DNA of 64,000 nucleotides, taken from contig CM030832.1 of NCBI GenBank assembly GCA_018105865.1, positions 24,605,908-24,669,907 of the forward strand. Reading direction: 5' to 3'. The position numbers were made by a program, and so were the translations under genes. The notes below the pieces were generated by a model. It did no database searches and was not told the DNA's origin. It saw only the letters and a program-made list of their open reading frames with translations. Position 1 is the first letter of the stretch; each line of letters opens with the position of its first letter. Source of the stretch: Metaphire vulgaris. Taxonomy: Eukaryota; Annelida; Clitellata; Crassiclitellata; Megascolecidae. Positions 1 through 9,741 of this stretch are shown one piece after another.

Positions 1-95
1 GGCTCATATTTGATTTGGATTTGGTGCACCATCAGCTGATGCCCAGGGCATTATGACAGTTTTGCCATAGAAGTTTTTGATTGATGATTGAATTC
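1..95 (+). repeat. LINE 3' end fragment in slo intron
   Basis: Shares the block gatgcccagggcattatga (and inverse) and the 'ccatagaagt' terminus followed by a TTGATTGATG tail with the minus-strand LINE end at 11520-11600, so it is a plus-strand 3' end of the same family. Confidence 0.6.
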
Positions 96-168
96 TGTAG
101 ATTATATTGGTTAGTTGGATAAATTGATGCTGTAACTTTTGTGTTTTGCTGTATTCTAATTTTAACAG

Positions 169-328
169 TTCTTTGATGCCACTGCTGAATGAGTCAAAGC
201 ATGTTGCAGGTCGTAGCAAGAAACCATCAAAAGGCTTTCACTCTGGTTCCACTGTCAATCAGCGGAGGTTTGATTCAACCGGGATGTTCCACTGGTGCCC
301 TGAGCAGCAGCTCACTTCCTGTCTGATC
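169..328 (+). CDS. slo (KCNMA1-like): slo exon: RCK1-RCK2 linker
   Basis: Encodes a variable linker ending in [10 protein letters not shown], a signature just before RCK2. Donor ATC|gtcagt at 329, phase 0. The acceptor may be the AG at 167-168 or the AG at 208-209; both keep frame, so the 5' edge is uncertain. Confidence 0.8.
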
Positions 329-1940
329 GTCAGTCTAAATCAACAATTCATTATGTCACTTCCTATAACATTTTAAATTTATTCTGTTGGTCAAATAATG
401 TTCGACATAAGAAGTTTGAAATTGCATTTTTCAAATGTATTTTTATGTGTTAAGCCATCGACTGATATACTCTAGAGCAGAGTGCATGTGTTAGTTACAG
501 TCTGTTCTTTTAGCCTAAGACTTGTCATTGATAGGATCGCGACCAGGCGGCCATGACAGTCCTTAGCAACCACGTGGTCGTCTGCCTCTTTGGCGACACT
601 CGCTCACCTCTGATTGGTCTTCGTAACTTGGTGTTGCCGCTTCGAGTGAGCAACTTTCACTTCAGAGAACTCCGACATATTATCTTCGTTGGGGATAAAG
701 AGTATATTGAAAAGGAGTGGAAGAATTTGTGCAATTTCCCAAACATCAGCATCCTAAATGTGAGTTCAAACTGGAGACAATCCGTTCTGTTGATGATAAA
801 GTTTTGTTGTTATTTGTAGACTCAAAGACAAGAAGACAAAGAAGGAGAATACAGGAACACACCTACTAGAGAAATGCTTCCCAAAGCGGTGGTCCACTGA
901 CCAGTGCTGGTCCGCGCTTCTCAAAATGGTGGTCTGCAGCATGAGTTAAAAAATTGGGAAAAAAGCAAAAACATTAGAAGTTTGAAAAGTTAAGTACATT
1001 CCAGTGTGAGAGTTGTTTCACACTTGTGAAAAAAAGATTGTCCTTTTCTCAAAACATGGTGTCCCTGCATTTTCCTTTAAGAGTCATCAAAATTGCTCAA
1101 AAAACTGTAGGCTCAATTTTTATATGTTTTTCTAGCAGAAGAATACTAAGATGAGCCAAAATAATCTAGCAGTTCTTTTGATTCTGAAGAAGGAGACATA
1201 AATGGAAGTGTTTCTTTGTCGTCAGATTTTTAAAAAAAACTTACTAGCTGCACTCGAAAATATGATTCACCTTTTATTCAGTTCTGTGTTGTAACTGCAC
1301 AGAATTGACAAAGCATTCATATATTTCATGACACATTTAAGGCCATATTATGGGAAGAACTTTTTTAATGACATCGATCCCTGTCAGTGGCGGTTCCAGG
1401 ATTTGGCAAGTGAGGGGGCGTTGGGGTGGCAACTTCTAATCATGGGGGCAACCATTTGTTGTTATGTATGTAGTATTAAGTGGGGCAACTGGGGGGCCAG
1501 GCACTCAGTAGGGAGGGGGCAACTGGGGGCCAGGCACTCAATAGGGGGGCACGGGCCCTGTGGAGCCGCCACTGGTCCCTGTTACAATGAGAACATTTTT
1601 TACTGATCCATCAACTTTAGGAGTTTGAGAAGCACTGTACTAGAGAACAATGTGGCAAAGAATGAGATTACACAGCAAGACCATAATGTGAATGGGTGGA
1701 TGGGTGGAACATAGTGACTCTCACACAGGGCAGACCCTACCAAGCACTCTAAACCCTGTTATTATTATTATTATTATTTTCATTATTATTATTAGCATTA
1801 TTATTATTATAACCAGTAGACATCGAACTTAGACCATTCGAGTTCTTTTAACATCATTCTTTACTGTGCGATGAGATACAATAAAGTTCTACTTTTTAAA
1901 AATTCCATCCAGCTTAACAGTTATTTATTTAGTAATAATG

Positions 1941-1977
<37 letters not shown>

Positions 1978-3204
1978 AATAATAATAATTTGATTTTAAG
2001 TGGTTTAGGAGCCTGTGTGAAAACCACTGATGTAACCATCTCCATTCAATAACCTAGTTTATCGAGATAGCCTTTGAATCCGTTTACTGTGTCATTTGAA
2101 TTGCTCAGAAGTATTAATTTGGCATGGCCTTGTGCATTAAAATGTGCTTGGGTTTTTGTAGGGTTCGCCTTTAGACCAAGACAACCTGCATGCAGTCAGC
2201 ATAAACCTCTGCAGCATGTGCGTCGTTCTTTCAGCATGCAAGTCAAACGCTGAAGATGGCAGTTTAGTCGACAAAGAAGCGGTCTTATGTTCGCTGAACA
2301 TAAAAGCAATGACCTTTGATCTAGCACTGGGTCTTCCACAGGCATCGATAGACAGAGAACTTGGCAAGTGTTTCTTCCCAGTGACTAATAAACAATATCC
2401 TATGCACTGTGGATAAATGCAGGATATTACAGTAATTCTTACCCAGTAATTATTAATTATTTTATTTTTTTGGGTTGACCAATTTATGGGATAGATATCC
2501 CCTAGGTCAACCTTTTTTCTCATTGAAAATAGAATTTCAATAAACAATTTATGTCGATGTATTTAGTTGAGTGTTAGTTGTTAGTCAAGTTTTTTCTTCT
2601 TCTTTGCTTCATCTTGATATAATTATGTTTATTTTGGATGTTAATGAGAAAAAATAAAATTGTGATTGATTGAAAATAATAGTGATAATGTAGTAATAAT
2701 AATCAATCAATCAATCAATCAATCAATTTTTATTTCTCAAGATTATACAGGTTAAACATACAAAATTAAATCATTTCTTACTATGTAACAAAAAGAACAT
2801 CATAATTTGTAAAAAAATATATAATTCGTTTGAGAAATGGGTTGACCAAAGGGTATAAAACCCGTAAGACGGTCAACCTATTTGGTTTAGTGATTTATAA
2901 GTGACAGAGTTAGTTAAGGAATTCCAAAAATTGAAGGCGAGAGTGTCCTGAGTTGAATTAATCTAATGCACATTAAAGTAGTATAAATAATGATATAGTA
3001 AAGTATAGAAGCATAAAAAAATGATTAAGAGAATCTTAAGGATGTTAAATCAGGTAAGGTAGTTGATTCATTACTTAGTTACAGGTTGACTGTGACTTGG
3101 TTATTGAAAAGGAAGCTTTTTAAAGAATTTTTAAAATAAAAGAAATTGTTAATAATTCTCAGTTCATTGGGCAGGTTATTCCATAGTCTAGGTCCTGAAA
3201 ACTA

Positions 3205-3257
<53 letters not shown>

Positions 3258-6200
3258 TGGATATAAAGTGGTTTCAGTAAGATTTCTCCTGTGTTGAAAA
3301 CAACTGTCACTCATGCTTCTGTTTGTTTGCTACAACTGTTGTCTTTTATTCTATAAAAAACAAATGGAATTTGACGTATACAGTATCAAAGCAGCATGGA
3401 AAATGAATTTCAGTTCTTATCTTTTTTACTATAAAAACTGTATAATCTCTATATTTCCAGGATTTGATATTAGGCATTACAATGAGCACTACTTTCTGAT
3501 GTTCAAAAAAATTTATAAATCAAAATGATTTAGCATTCTTCATTTGATTTCTGATTTGGTTTTTTTTTTCTTTGTAGATAGTTTTCCGCCAGCTTCTGAT
3601 GCTTCGACAGTCACAGAACATCACAGAACGAAACTTTTAACAAAGAAATCAGACGTTGGGCTGACAGATTCGCATACAAAACTTGAAAATTACGCTGTGC
3701 AGTTTGGCTTCGATATTCCAATGATAACGGAACTAGGTCTGTTTTTGTGGTTTGAGAACACATTGTCAAAACTCATGGTAAAATTTATATATTTTTTAAG
3801 ATGTAGGCCAAATTCGATTTTGTAGCCCAAATTGTTAGCTGTTTTAGCAAGATTTCATTAGTCAGTGGTCATCTTCTGGAGTTATCTTGATCTGTTTTTT
3901 GCCTTGTAGGCAATGATGCTAATGTTCGGTTTCTCGATCAGAATGATGATGATGAAGGTGATGATGAGTTCTACATGAAACAGCCGTTTGCTTGTGGAAC
4001 GGTGTTTGCCGTTAGCATTTTCGACTTGCTTATGAGCACCGTAAGTTTTCTCTTTCTGCCTCTTTTTACTGTAATTTGTTATATGTAGATTGGAAAAAAT
4101 GGCTGAAAGTCCCATTGTAGAGTAGGGTTGCCAGGAATTTTTTTAAGATGAGACATTTTTCAGGGTGATGTGGTAAGCGTTGAAGGAATTTGACCATGGA
4201 CTGGACTCACTGGAGCTTAGTGCTGCACCCCACTCATTCAGCATCGACTGTATGTTACTAAGTTACATATCCTTTCCTGGTAGCCCCAGATATAGTCATG
4301 AATATGCATGAAAAATTTAATATAAGTCAGCTATATTAGCTATCAAAGTAACTCAGTTCAGTGGCGGCTCTAGGATTTGGCAAGTGGGGGGGGGGGCGTT
4401 GGGGTGGCAACTTCTAATCATGGGGGGCAACCATTTGTTGTTTAATGTATGTAGCATTAAGTATAGGGTCCCAACTGGGGAGGCCACTGGGGGGCCAGGC
4501 ACTCAATAGGGAGGGGGCACGGGCCCTCTGGCCCCACCCGGTGGAGTCGCCACTGACTCAGTTTACCAATGCAATACGCCTATATAAAACTTTAAATATT
4601 CTTAGGGTACCTCCCTGCGGGAACATTGTTCCCTTTTGGTACCTATTGATTCCAACTTATGTATTCAGTACAAGATGTAAGATATTAAATTCCTTAGTAA
4701 GAATAATTTTGTTTGCTTATTTCTCTTTGATTGTAAATTAAGTCATATAATTGACTTTCTATTATGTTCTTCAAATTTACTTATATATTAATTATGATGC
4801 CTTGGCTTTTTTGAATAACTGAAGATATTAACTGTTTTTTATTACTATATATGCTATAATGACAGCTGTATTCATTTATGAGTTGGAAGAAATAAACTTA
4901 TTCTATTCTTTAATTCTATCAAGTTCAGTCATCTCATATGGTGCCTTAATACTGTAGATTATGGTTGATAACACTCCATAAACCATAAGCCCACTTCCAA
5001 ATAATACTTTGGAGACCCTGACTGACGCATTATTGAATAGATTGAAACTAAATGAAGGTCCATGCGCTTGTTGTGGGACAAGACATAGGTCCGCAAACAT
5101 CTCTGAGGGACAATACATTCAGTTGTGAAACAGTCGCAAAATGCTGGACGTCTGACAACAACAACAATAATAATAATAATTATGCACTTCTATAGCACCA
5201 GTTCTAATACCAAAGGGTATCAATCGATGGTACTTCAAATCCATCAGCAAAAGACCAGGTCATTCCAGAGATCAAACTTATTGTAGGGTGTTTTGCCTAT
5301 TGATGCGAAGAGAAGATTTCGTTTTCTCGGATCCGGTGAATTTCTTCTCATTTGAATTCAGAACCCTTTGTGTTTGCAGAAAGAGAGAAACTGTGAATCC
5401 TTGCTTGAAGGTGTCACTCTAGGAGTCTGAATTATTTTGTCTGTTCTTTTTCTTTGTTTTCTCTTTCATTTTATACAGATTGAGATGTTGAAGCTTTATC
5501 ATATCTGATGTTTTTTGATTACAGACTTATTTTAATGGCAGCGCCATGACCTTAGTTCAGAGTCTGATCAATGGGGGTACCACCCAAGAATTAGAACAGA
5601 TCGTGGCAAGGGGCATTGGTCCGAGGAGGGGCTGCTCCTCTGCCGAGACAGTTGCACCCCAGAATAGATGCCGTGTGATGCAGATTTCAATTGGAGAAGG
5701 TCACTTTTTGCAGTTTAAGGTAATAATTGCTGTAGTTAATTGCTCAGAAAAAGAGTATATATAAAAGTTATAAATTTTGTAGTAAGTTAAGTTACAGACA
5801 TTATTGATAATTTTTATTTCGATGTTTTGTTTAATGTTGCGTATTTTACATGGCGGGAAGTTAGCAGAGTGGTAACAACGTTGGATGATGGAGCAGGAGG
5901 TTGCAGGTTCGAGTCCCACAGGAGCCCTAAAGGTCGACTCAGCCTTTTTCGTGGTGGTAAAATGAGTAGCAATGGCAATATTGCGAAGGTGACCATAGGA
6001 TCGGCGGTATGACTGGCCACCGTCCGCTGATAAATGGCTTAGCCACCTATGGGCTGATGGTCATGAAACCGGGGATCAGCACCGGCACCTACGAGCACAG
6101 AGCCTACGGATGAACTTTACCTTTTTTTACCTTATTTTGCATGGCTTTTGATGTGTAAGTGTAGATATTTTATGTGCAGTGTTGTTAATTATCTAAGATA

Positions 6201-8383
6201 GAGCCTACATGTATCTAGATACATATTTAAGATACAAAAAAGTATCTTGTATCAAGATACATTTTAAAAAGTATCTAGTATCAGTATCTTTGATACAAAA
6301 AAGAGTATTTGTATCAGTATATTTAAATTCAATACAAGATATGCTTTAAATCTCAGACGAGGTTGACTATAGTGGATATTGGTGATGTATGGACTTTTCA
6401 AATATACTTTAGACTAAATTAATTTTAGGCCCAGGAGTCATATTAAGAGATATACATAATTCGATTAATATGACAATAAGAGATATATATAATTCGATTA
6501 ATATGACAATCTCTGTGGGTGTAAATTTGTATTGCATCTGTGATTATTTTTCTCCATACTAGGTTCATTTTGAAACGAACTCTTCTTGGATATTTTTTAT
6601 CAATACTAACGTCTAAATAAAGTATGGGGCTGTTCATTAATTATGTCAACAATTTTTGGGCAATTTTTGACCCCTGCTCCCTTGTCAACAACTGTCAACT
6701 TTCACTTAACCCCCCATAATTAAGTCAACAACTCTTGACCCCCTCCCCCAAGATCAATGACAGGTCCCAATAACAAGGTTATTATTTTTGTGGTAATCGA
6801 CCATTTTTTCCTCATCGAGTGTCAAAATGTGGTGGTGATGACCTTTTTCTAATGCTTTTTTCCATTGTAATAAGTAGTATTCTATGAAATTTCCTGTTTT
6901 TTCATTATTTGAAAATAGTGAAATTGTTGACGTCAACTTCTCTTCCCCCCCCCGTCCTTCCCCTGTCAACAACTGTCAAACTTTTCCAAACCTCCCCTAA
7001 ATTGTTGACGTAATTAATGGAATCTTAATCTTAAAAAGTATCTTGTATCAAGATACTTTCTATTTGTATTTATATCTTGATACTTTTGATATTCTGTATC
7101 AAGTATCAGTATCTCTGATACACTTTCTCACATGTATCTGTATCTAAGATACATATGAAAAGTATCTTTAACAGCACTGTTTATGTGCCTCTGTCATAGG
7201 GGAATTCTTCGTATGGGGAGCTGTTTGTGTATGCACTGCATTCGTTTGGTATTCTGTGCATCGGTCTTTATCGTCTTCGTGACGTTCTGAGTGGAGCAAC
7301 AGATGTGTCTTCTTCAAAGCGCTACGTTATTACAAATCCCCTCAATGACTTTCCTCTTCTGCCATCGGACAAAGTAAAGACAATTTAAAAATTATCTCTC
7401 AGTTCCTCAAAAAAATTTACTCTCCTCTTCTGAGTTTGGATAAAATAAAGATAATTTAGAAATTACCTCTCAGTTCTTCTTTTACTTTCCTCTTCTGTCT
7501 TTAGATAAAATAAAGATAATTTAGGAATTATCTCTCAGTTCTTCTTTTACTTTCCTCTTCTGCCATCGGATAAAGTACAGACAATTTATAAATCGTATCT
7601 CAGTTCCTCTTTTACTTTCCTCTTGTGCCTTTGGATAAAATAAAGATAATTTAGGAATTATGTCTCTGTTTCTCATTCACTTTCTTCTTCTTCTACGTGT
7701 TTAAGGCTTTTTGAGAGCTTACTTTGCTCAAATTTATTTAAGAATTTAGAATAATATTCAAACTAAGAGACCCAATTTACGAGATTGAAATGTGCTTGAA
7801 ATGTGCTTGAAAGGCCTACAATCATATTTCTAACGGTAAAAATTTGGTCGGAGATGCATAAGGACACAGTTTTCTGCGTATTATGGTAAGATTTAAAATG
7901 AATTTTTAACAATTGACAACAACATCTAATTTTAATTTCTTATAAGAGCACATTCTACCTAATGTCTGCAGTGGCGTAGCGAGGCAAAGTGCCACCCGGG
8001 GCAAGAGAAAAAGTGCCGCCCTCAATTCTCTGTAAAAGTCTGACAAGCAAAAAAACGTTATCAACTCTCCTCCAAAAAGTCTCTGACTGACAATCAAAAA
8101 AAACGTTATCAACTCTCCAAAAAAGTCTCTGACAAGCAAAAAAACGTTATCAACGTTCCAAAAAGTCTCTGACAAGCAAAAAACGTTATCAACTCTCCAA
8201 AAAAGTCTCTGACAAGCAAAAATCTAAGAAATCTCGAAAGTGCCACCCCTAGAGCAAGTGCCGCCTGGGGCGCTTCACCCCCTCTGCCCCTCCTCGCTAC
8301 GCCACTGAATGTCTGCAGTTTTTGGAATTATTTCTGCAGCTTGAATGCAAGGCTAAATAATGGCATTGCCATAAATGTGCAAG

Positions 8384-8418
<35 letters not shown>

Positions 8419-8566
8419 ATTACCAAAGAATTTATTTGAGTTTGTTCGATGGAGTTTGTTTATTGTTAAACTGTTTGGCATTTGAAAGGTGAAGATTGTC
8501 TATTTGTTTTTTCAGGTCTTTTGCCTTGTTCCTAATACCATGTGTCAGCAATATGATGGTCACTAG
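169..8566 (+). CDS. slo (KCNMA1-like): Slo1-type (BK) calcium-activated potassium channel, C-terminal eight exons
   Basis: Large-conductance Ca2+/voltage-gated K+ channel of the plasma membrane; only the cytosolic linker, RCK2 domain and C terminus are in the window. Exons I assign: 169-328, 535-759, 2162-~2369, 3578-3736, 3910-4040, 5525-5719, 7200-7373, 8516-8566. Every junction is GT..AG and phases agree (0,0,1,1,0,0,0 in order). Seen: DSTGMFHWC linker, [17 protein letters not shown] opening RCK2, [23 protein letters not shown], the Ca-bowl region [42 protein letters not shown] and KRYVITNP, all in the order of animal Slo1. Odd points: the bowl departs from the usual run of five Asp (first is Asn, fifth is Glu, following Pro is Gly), and the protein stops soon after KRYVITNP, without the Ser-rich tail of many Slo1 isoforms. 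The upstream exons (pore, voltage sensor, RCK1) lie outside. No AATAAA was seen in the ~330 bases after the stop. A divergent Slo1 paralogue is possible. Confidence 0.9.
535..759 (+). CDS. slo (KCNMA1-like): slo exon: start of RCK2
   Basis: 75 codons, phase 0 at both ends, donor AAT|gtgagt. Begins [20 protein letters not shown] and ends NFPNISILN, the first beta-alpha units of RCK2. Confidence 0.93.
872..1637. mobile_element. hAT (Charlie-like) non-autonomous element with a nested MITE
   Basis: Right end GTTTGAGAAGCACTG and left end AAATGCTTCCCAAAG are inverted relatives of the CAGTGNTTCTCAAAC terminus of Charlie-type hATs. Flanked by an exact 8-bp duplication TACTAGAG (864-871, 1638-1645). 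No transposase reading frame. Another MITE (1385-1574) is inserted inside it. Confidence 0.8.
1385..1574. mobile_element. hAT MITE, family A copy 1
   Basis: 190 bp, starts CAGTGGCGGTTCC and ends GGAGCCGCCACTG; 8-bp target duplication ATCCCTGT/GTCCCTGT (7 of 8). G-rich interior is shared with 4359-4555. Confidence 0.88.
1762..2050 (-). repeat. (ATT)n, (GAT)n and LINE tail
   Basis: (ATT)n at 1762-1812, (GAT)n/(AAT)n at 1938-1989, then gattttaagtggtttaggag and ..gtgtgaaaaccactga, a block repeated beside (AAT)n at 29780-29833. It reads as a minus-strand LINE 3' end with a microsatellite tail. Confidence 0.55.
2162..2369 (+). CDS. slo (KCNMA1-like): slo exon: RCK2 continued
   Basis: Begins [20 protein letters not shown] and runs through [14 protein letters not shown], matching Slo1. 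The acceptor after 2161 is clear. The donor is less sure: gt at 2370 gives the phase 1 needed by the next exon, whereas gt at 2368 would make a stop across the junction. Confidence 0.82.
2440..3190. repeat. Two LINE 3' ends meeting tail to tail
   Basis: A plus-strand tail ends in TGATTGATTGAAAA near 2680 and a minus-strand element begins with (AATC)n at 2700-2727. Each holds an 8-bp-stem hairpin GGTTGACC..GGTCAACC (2474-2511 and 2840-2879), which looks like a conserved 3' UTR structure of one family. Confidence 0.5.
3204..3315 (-). repeat. (AAT)n microsatellite and LINE tail
   Basis: About 53 bp of AAT units, followed by a degraded copy of the 'aagtggttt..gaaaac' block seen at 1990 and 29785. 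Confidence 0.5.
3578..3736 (+). CDS. slo (KCNMA1-like): slo exon: linker before the Ca bowl
   Basis: Strong polypyrimidine acceptor (T-run then tttgtag). Ser/Thr/Lys-rich linker, not conserved, ending [10 protein letters not shown], which aligns with the NIPIITEL motif of Slo1. Donor ctag|gtctgt, phase 1. Confidence 0.85.
3910..4040 (+). CDS. slo (KCNMA1-like): slo exon: calcium bowl
   Basis: [20 protein letters not shown] then [16 protein letters not shown]. This is the Ca-bowl exon; acidic but not identical to the canonical Asp run. Donor ACC|gtaagt, phase 0. Confidence 0.93.
4359..4555. mobile_element. hAT MITE, family A copy 2
   Basis: 197 bp, termini CAGTGGCGGCTC / GAGTCGCCACTG; exact 8-bp duplication ACTCAGTT at 4351-4358 and 4556-4563. 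Interior is collinear with 1385-1574. Confidence 0.9.
5165..5345 (-). repeat. LINE 3' end, minus strand
   Basis: (ACA/AAT)n followed by 'gcacttctatagcacc', the same head as 11545-11560 ('acacttctatggcgcc'), so a minus-strand LINE tail inside the slo intron. Confidence 0.5.
5525..5719 (+). CDS. slo (KCNMA1-like): slo exon: RCK2 C-lobe
   Basis: 65 codons. [18 protein letters not shown] to [19 protein letters not shown], collinear with TYFNDNILTLIRTLVTGG.. of Slo1. Donor AAG|gtaata. Confidence 0.92.
5855..6132 (+). mobile_element. tRNA-derived SINE
   Basis: Pol III A-box-like TTAGCAGAGTGGT at 5861-5873 and B box GGTTCGAGTCC at 5906-5916 with ~33-nt spacing, a unique body containing GTCGACTCAGCC and GGTAAAATGAG, and a T/ACC-rich tail. 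Flanked by a 13-bp duplication TATTTTACATGGC (5842-5854) / TATTTTGCATGGC (6133-6145), one mismatch. The A/B boxes are too far from a foldable cloverleaf for a functional tRNA. Confidence 0.85.
6177..7179. mobile_element. hAT element with GATAC-rich ends, containing a nested element
   Basis: Ends CAGTGTTGTTAA / TTTAACAGCACTG, exact 8-bp duplication TTTATGTG (6169-6176, 7180-7187). Both arms are dense in GTATC/GATAC words able to fold back. A second element lies inside at about 6626-7022, with ends GGGCTGTTCATTAATTATGT and (reverse) CCATTAATTACGTC. Confidence 0.85.
7200..7373 (+). CDS. slo (KCNMA1-like): slo exon: RCK2 end
   Basis: 58 codons, [19 protein letters not shown] to [19 protein letters not shown]. 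Donor AAA|gtaaag. The last ~25 bases and the donor are tandemly copied into the following intron. Confidence 0.93.
7352..7690 (+). repeat. Tandem array built from a slo exon end and its splice donor
   Basis: Five units of ~65-71 bp, starting at 7351, 7422, 7487, 7552 and 7617, each beginning TTCCTCTTCTG.. and carrying a version of CCATCGGACAAAGTAAAGAC. The first unit is the real exon end and donor; the others are decayed copies in the intron. Confidence 0.85.
7969..8307. mobile_element. hAT MITE with internal tandem repeats
   Basis: 339 bp, ends CAGTGGCGTAGCGAGG / CCTCGCTACGCCACTG (16-bp perfect), exact 8-bp duplication AATGTCTG. Inside are about four copies of a ~40-bp unit containing GTCTCTGACAAGCAAAAA and CGTTATCAACTCTCC. 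The 89-aa frame on the minus strand is an artefact of this repeat. Confidence 0.92.
8387..8416. repeat. (TA)n microsatellite
   Basis: About 15 TA units in the last slo intron, ~100 bases upstream of the terminal exon. Confidence 0.95.
8516..8566 (+). CDS. slo (KCNMA1-like): slo terminal exon
   Basis: Acceptor ttttttcag; 16 codons [16 protein letters not shown] then TAG. VFCL aligns with the IFCLMQFD stretch of Slo1; the usual long tail is missing. A different, longer terminal exon further down was not found. Confidence 0.75.
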   Translation, partial: VFCLVPNTMCQQYDGH

Positions 8567-8929
8567 AAACATAAGGTTATGACATTTTAAGTTATCTGTT
8601 GCTATTATCTGTTATACCATGTAACACAGGATTGGCGCAACAGACCACCATCGTCCAAGCAACCTAATTAATGAATGAATGTCTCTATTTTGTTGTATCC
8701 ATTGTATTGAATTTTGATCGATCATTGACTAAGTCTCTTTTGATTCACATTGTATTTAGCCATATTTGAAACTGAAATTTATTTTTATCTCTTTAAATTC
8801 ATGTACAGAATGATCCAGCTGATTGTGCATTTGAATATAATTAATTAATTAGTTTATAAAGAACAGAATATTTATATGTTGTCCTAAAGAACAGAATATT
8901 TATATGTTGTCTTAACTAATGAGTAGTAC

Positions 8930-9190
8930 TAACTGTGTGCTAAATGTTCCATTCAGTCAAACAATGCTTTGCATAGTAATTTACAAATTAAGACAGGTAT
9001 TTTATAAACTGTTTTACTTTATTAATAGTACTAACATACATGATTACCACACAAGAAATAGTAAAAACTATGCTATTCCCTATGCACATGCAAACACAAG
9101 ATTATTCATTATAAAAAATTTTGGACCTCGCATATGGAACTTACTACCCAATAAACTAACAAAAATATCTAACCAACTCATTCTCAAGCA
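8930..9190 (+). pseudogene. LINE reverse transcriptase C-terminal fragment
   Basis: Reads ..HDYHTRNSKNYAIPYAHA and then FGPRIWNLLPNKL, the conserved post-RT end of CR1/L2-like LINE ORF2 (H-TR motif, GP..WN.LP). The 5' part is missing and the frame ends in unrelated sequence after ~9185. Presumed inactive. Confidence 0.75.
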
Positions 9191-9398
9191 CCCGGTGGAC
9201 CCTCCATACGTGGTATGCTGGTTTCAGTGGGAAGCGAAGACGATGTCATAGGCTTCAATCCTGGTGCTGCAGCATCTGTTTCGATTTGTGTCAGTGTGAT
9301 GGGCCCACAATACCTTAGCTCATCGGGATGAGACGTTGGCGCAATGGTTTGGGCCTAGCCCCTTGGTATACATGGCCCGTAATTTGCTCCCTTGTAGA

Positions 9399-9529
9399 CT
9401 TGGTATTATATTCAGCTTTTTATCCTTTGTGTTAGGCATAGCTATCATTGATTAGGCCTACGTCACGGTCAGTGTTATTTTGAATCAATATCAGTCTCGG
9501 TTCAGTTCAGATTATAGTTTGAACCTCTT

Positions 9530-9596
<67 letters not shown>
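9399..9596. repeat. Dispersed repeat followed by (TA)n(TG)n
   Basis: 9399-9530 is closely similar to 36664-36805 (shared ttggtattatattcagcttt, cgtcacggtcagt, gaatcaatatcagtctcgg), with a different middle in the two copies. Then (TA)n 9532-9569 and (TG)n 9570-9595. Confidence 0.7.
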
Positions 9597-9600
<4 letters not shown>

Positions 9601-9741
9601 GTCCAACTGATTCTTTCCATTCGTCTCCATATCCACATTTCAAACGCCTCTAGCTTCCCTAGGAAGCGTGAAACTAAATTTTGTATTAAGGCAGCCAATG
9701 TAGAACATACATCATATCATAATCACCAATGTGATCGCTTA

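Noticed and set aside
5855..5925. tRNA gene
   Set aside because: A and B boxes are present but the arms do not pair as a tRNA and the unit continues into a SINE body with target duplication.
8919..9251. Novel 110-aa gene
   Set aside because: Central part is the C terminus of a LINE ORF2; ends are unrelated sequence.
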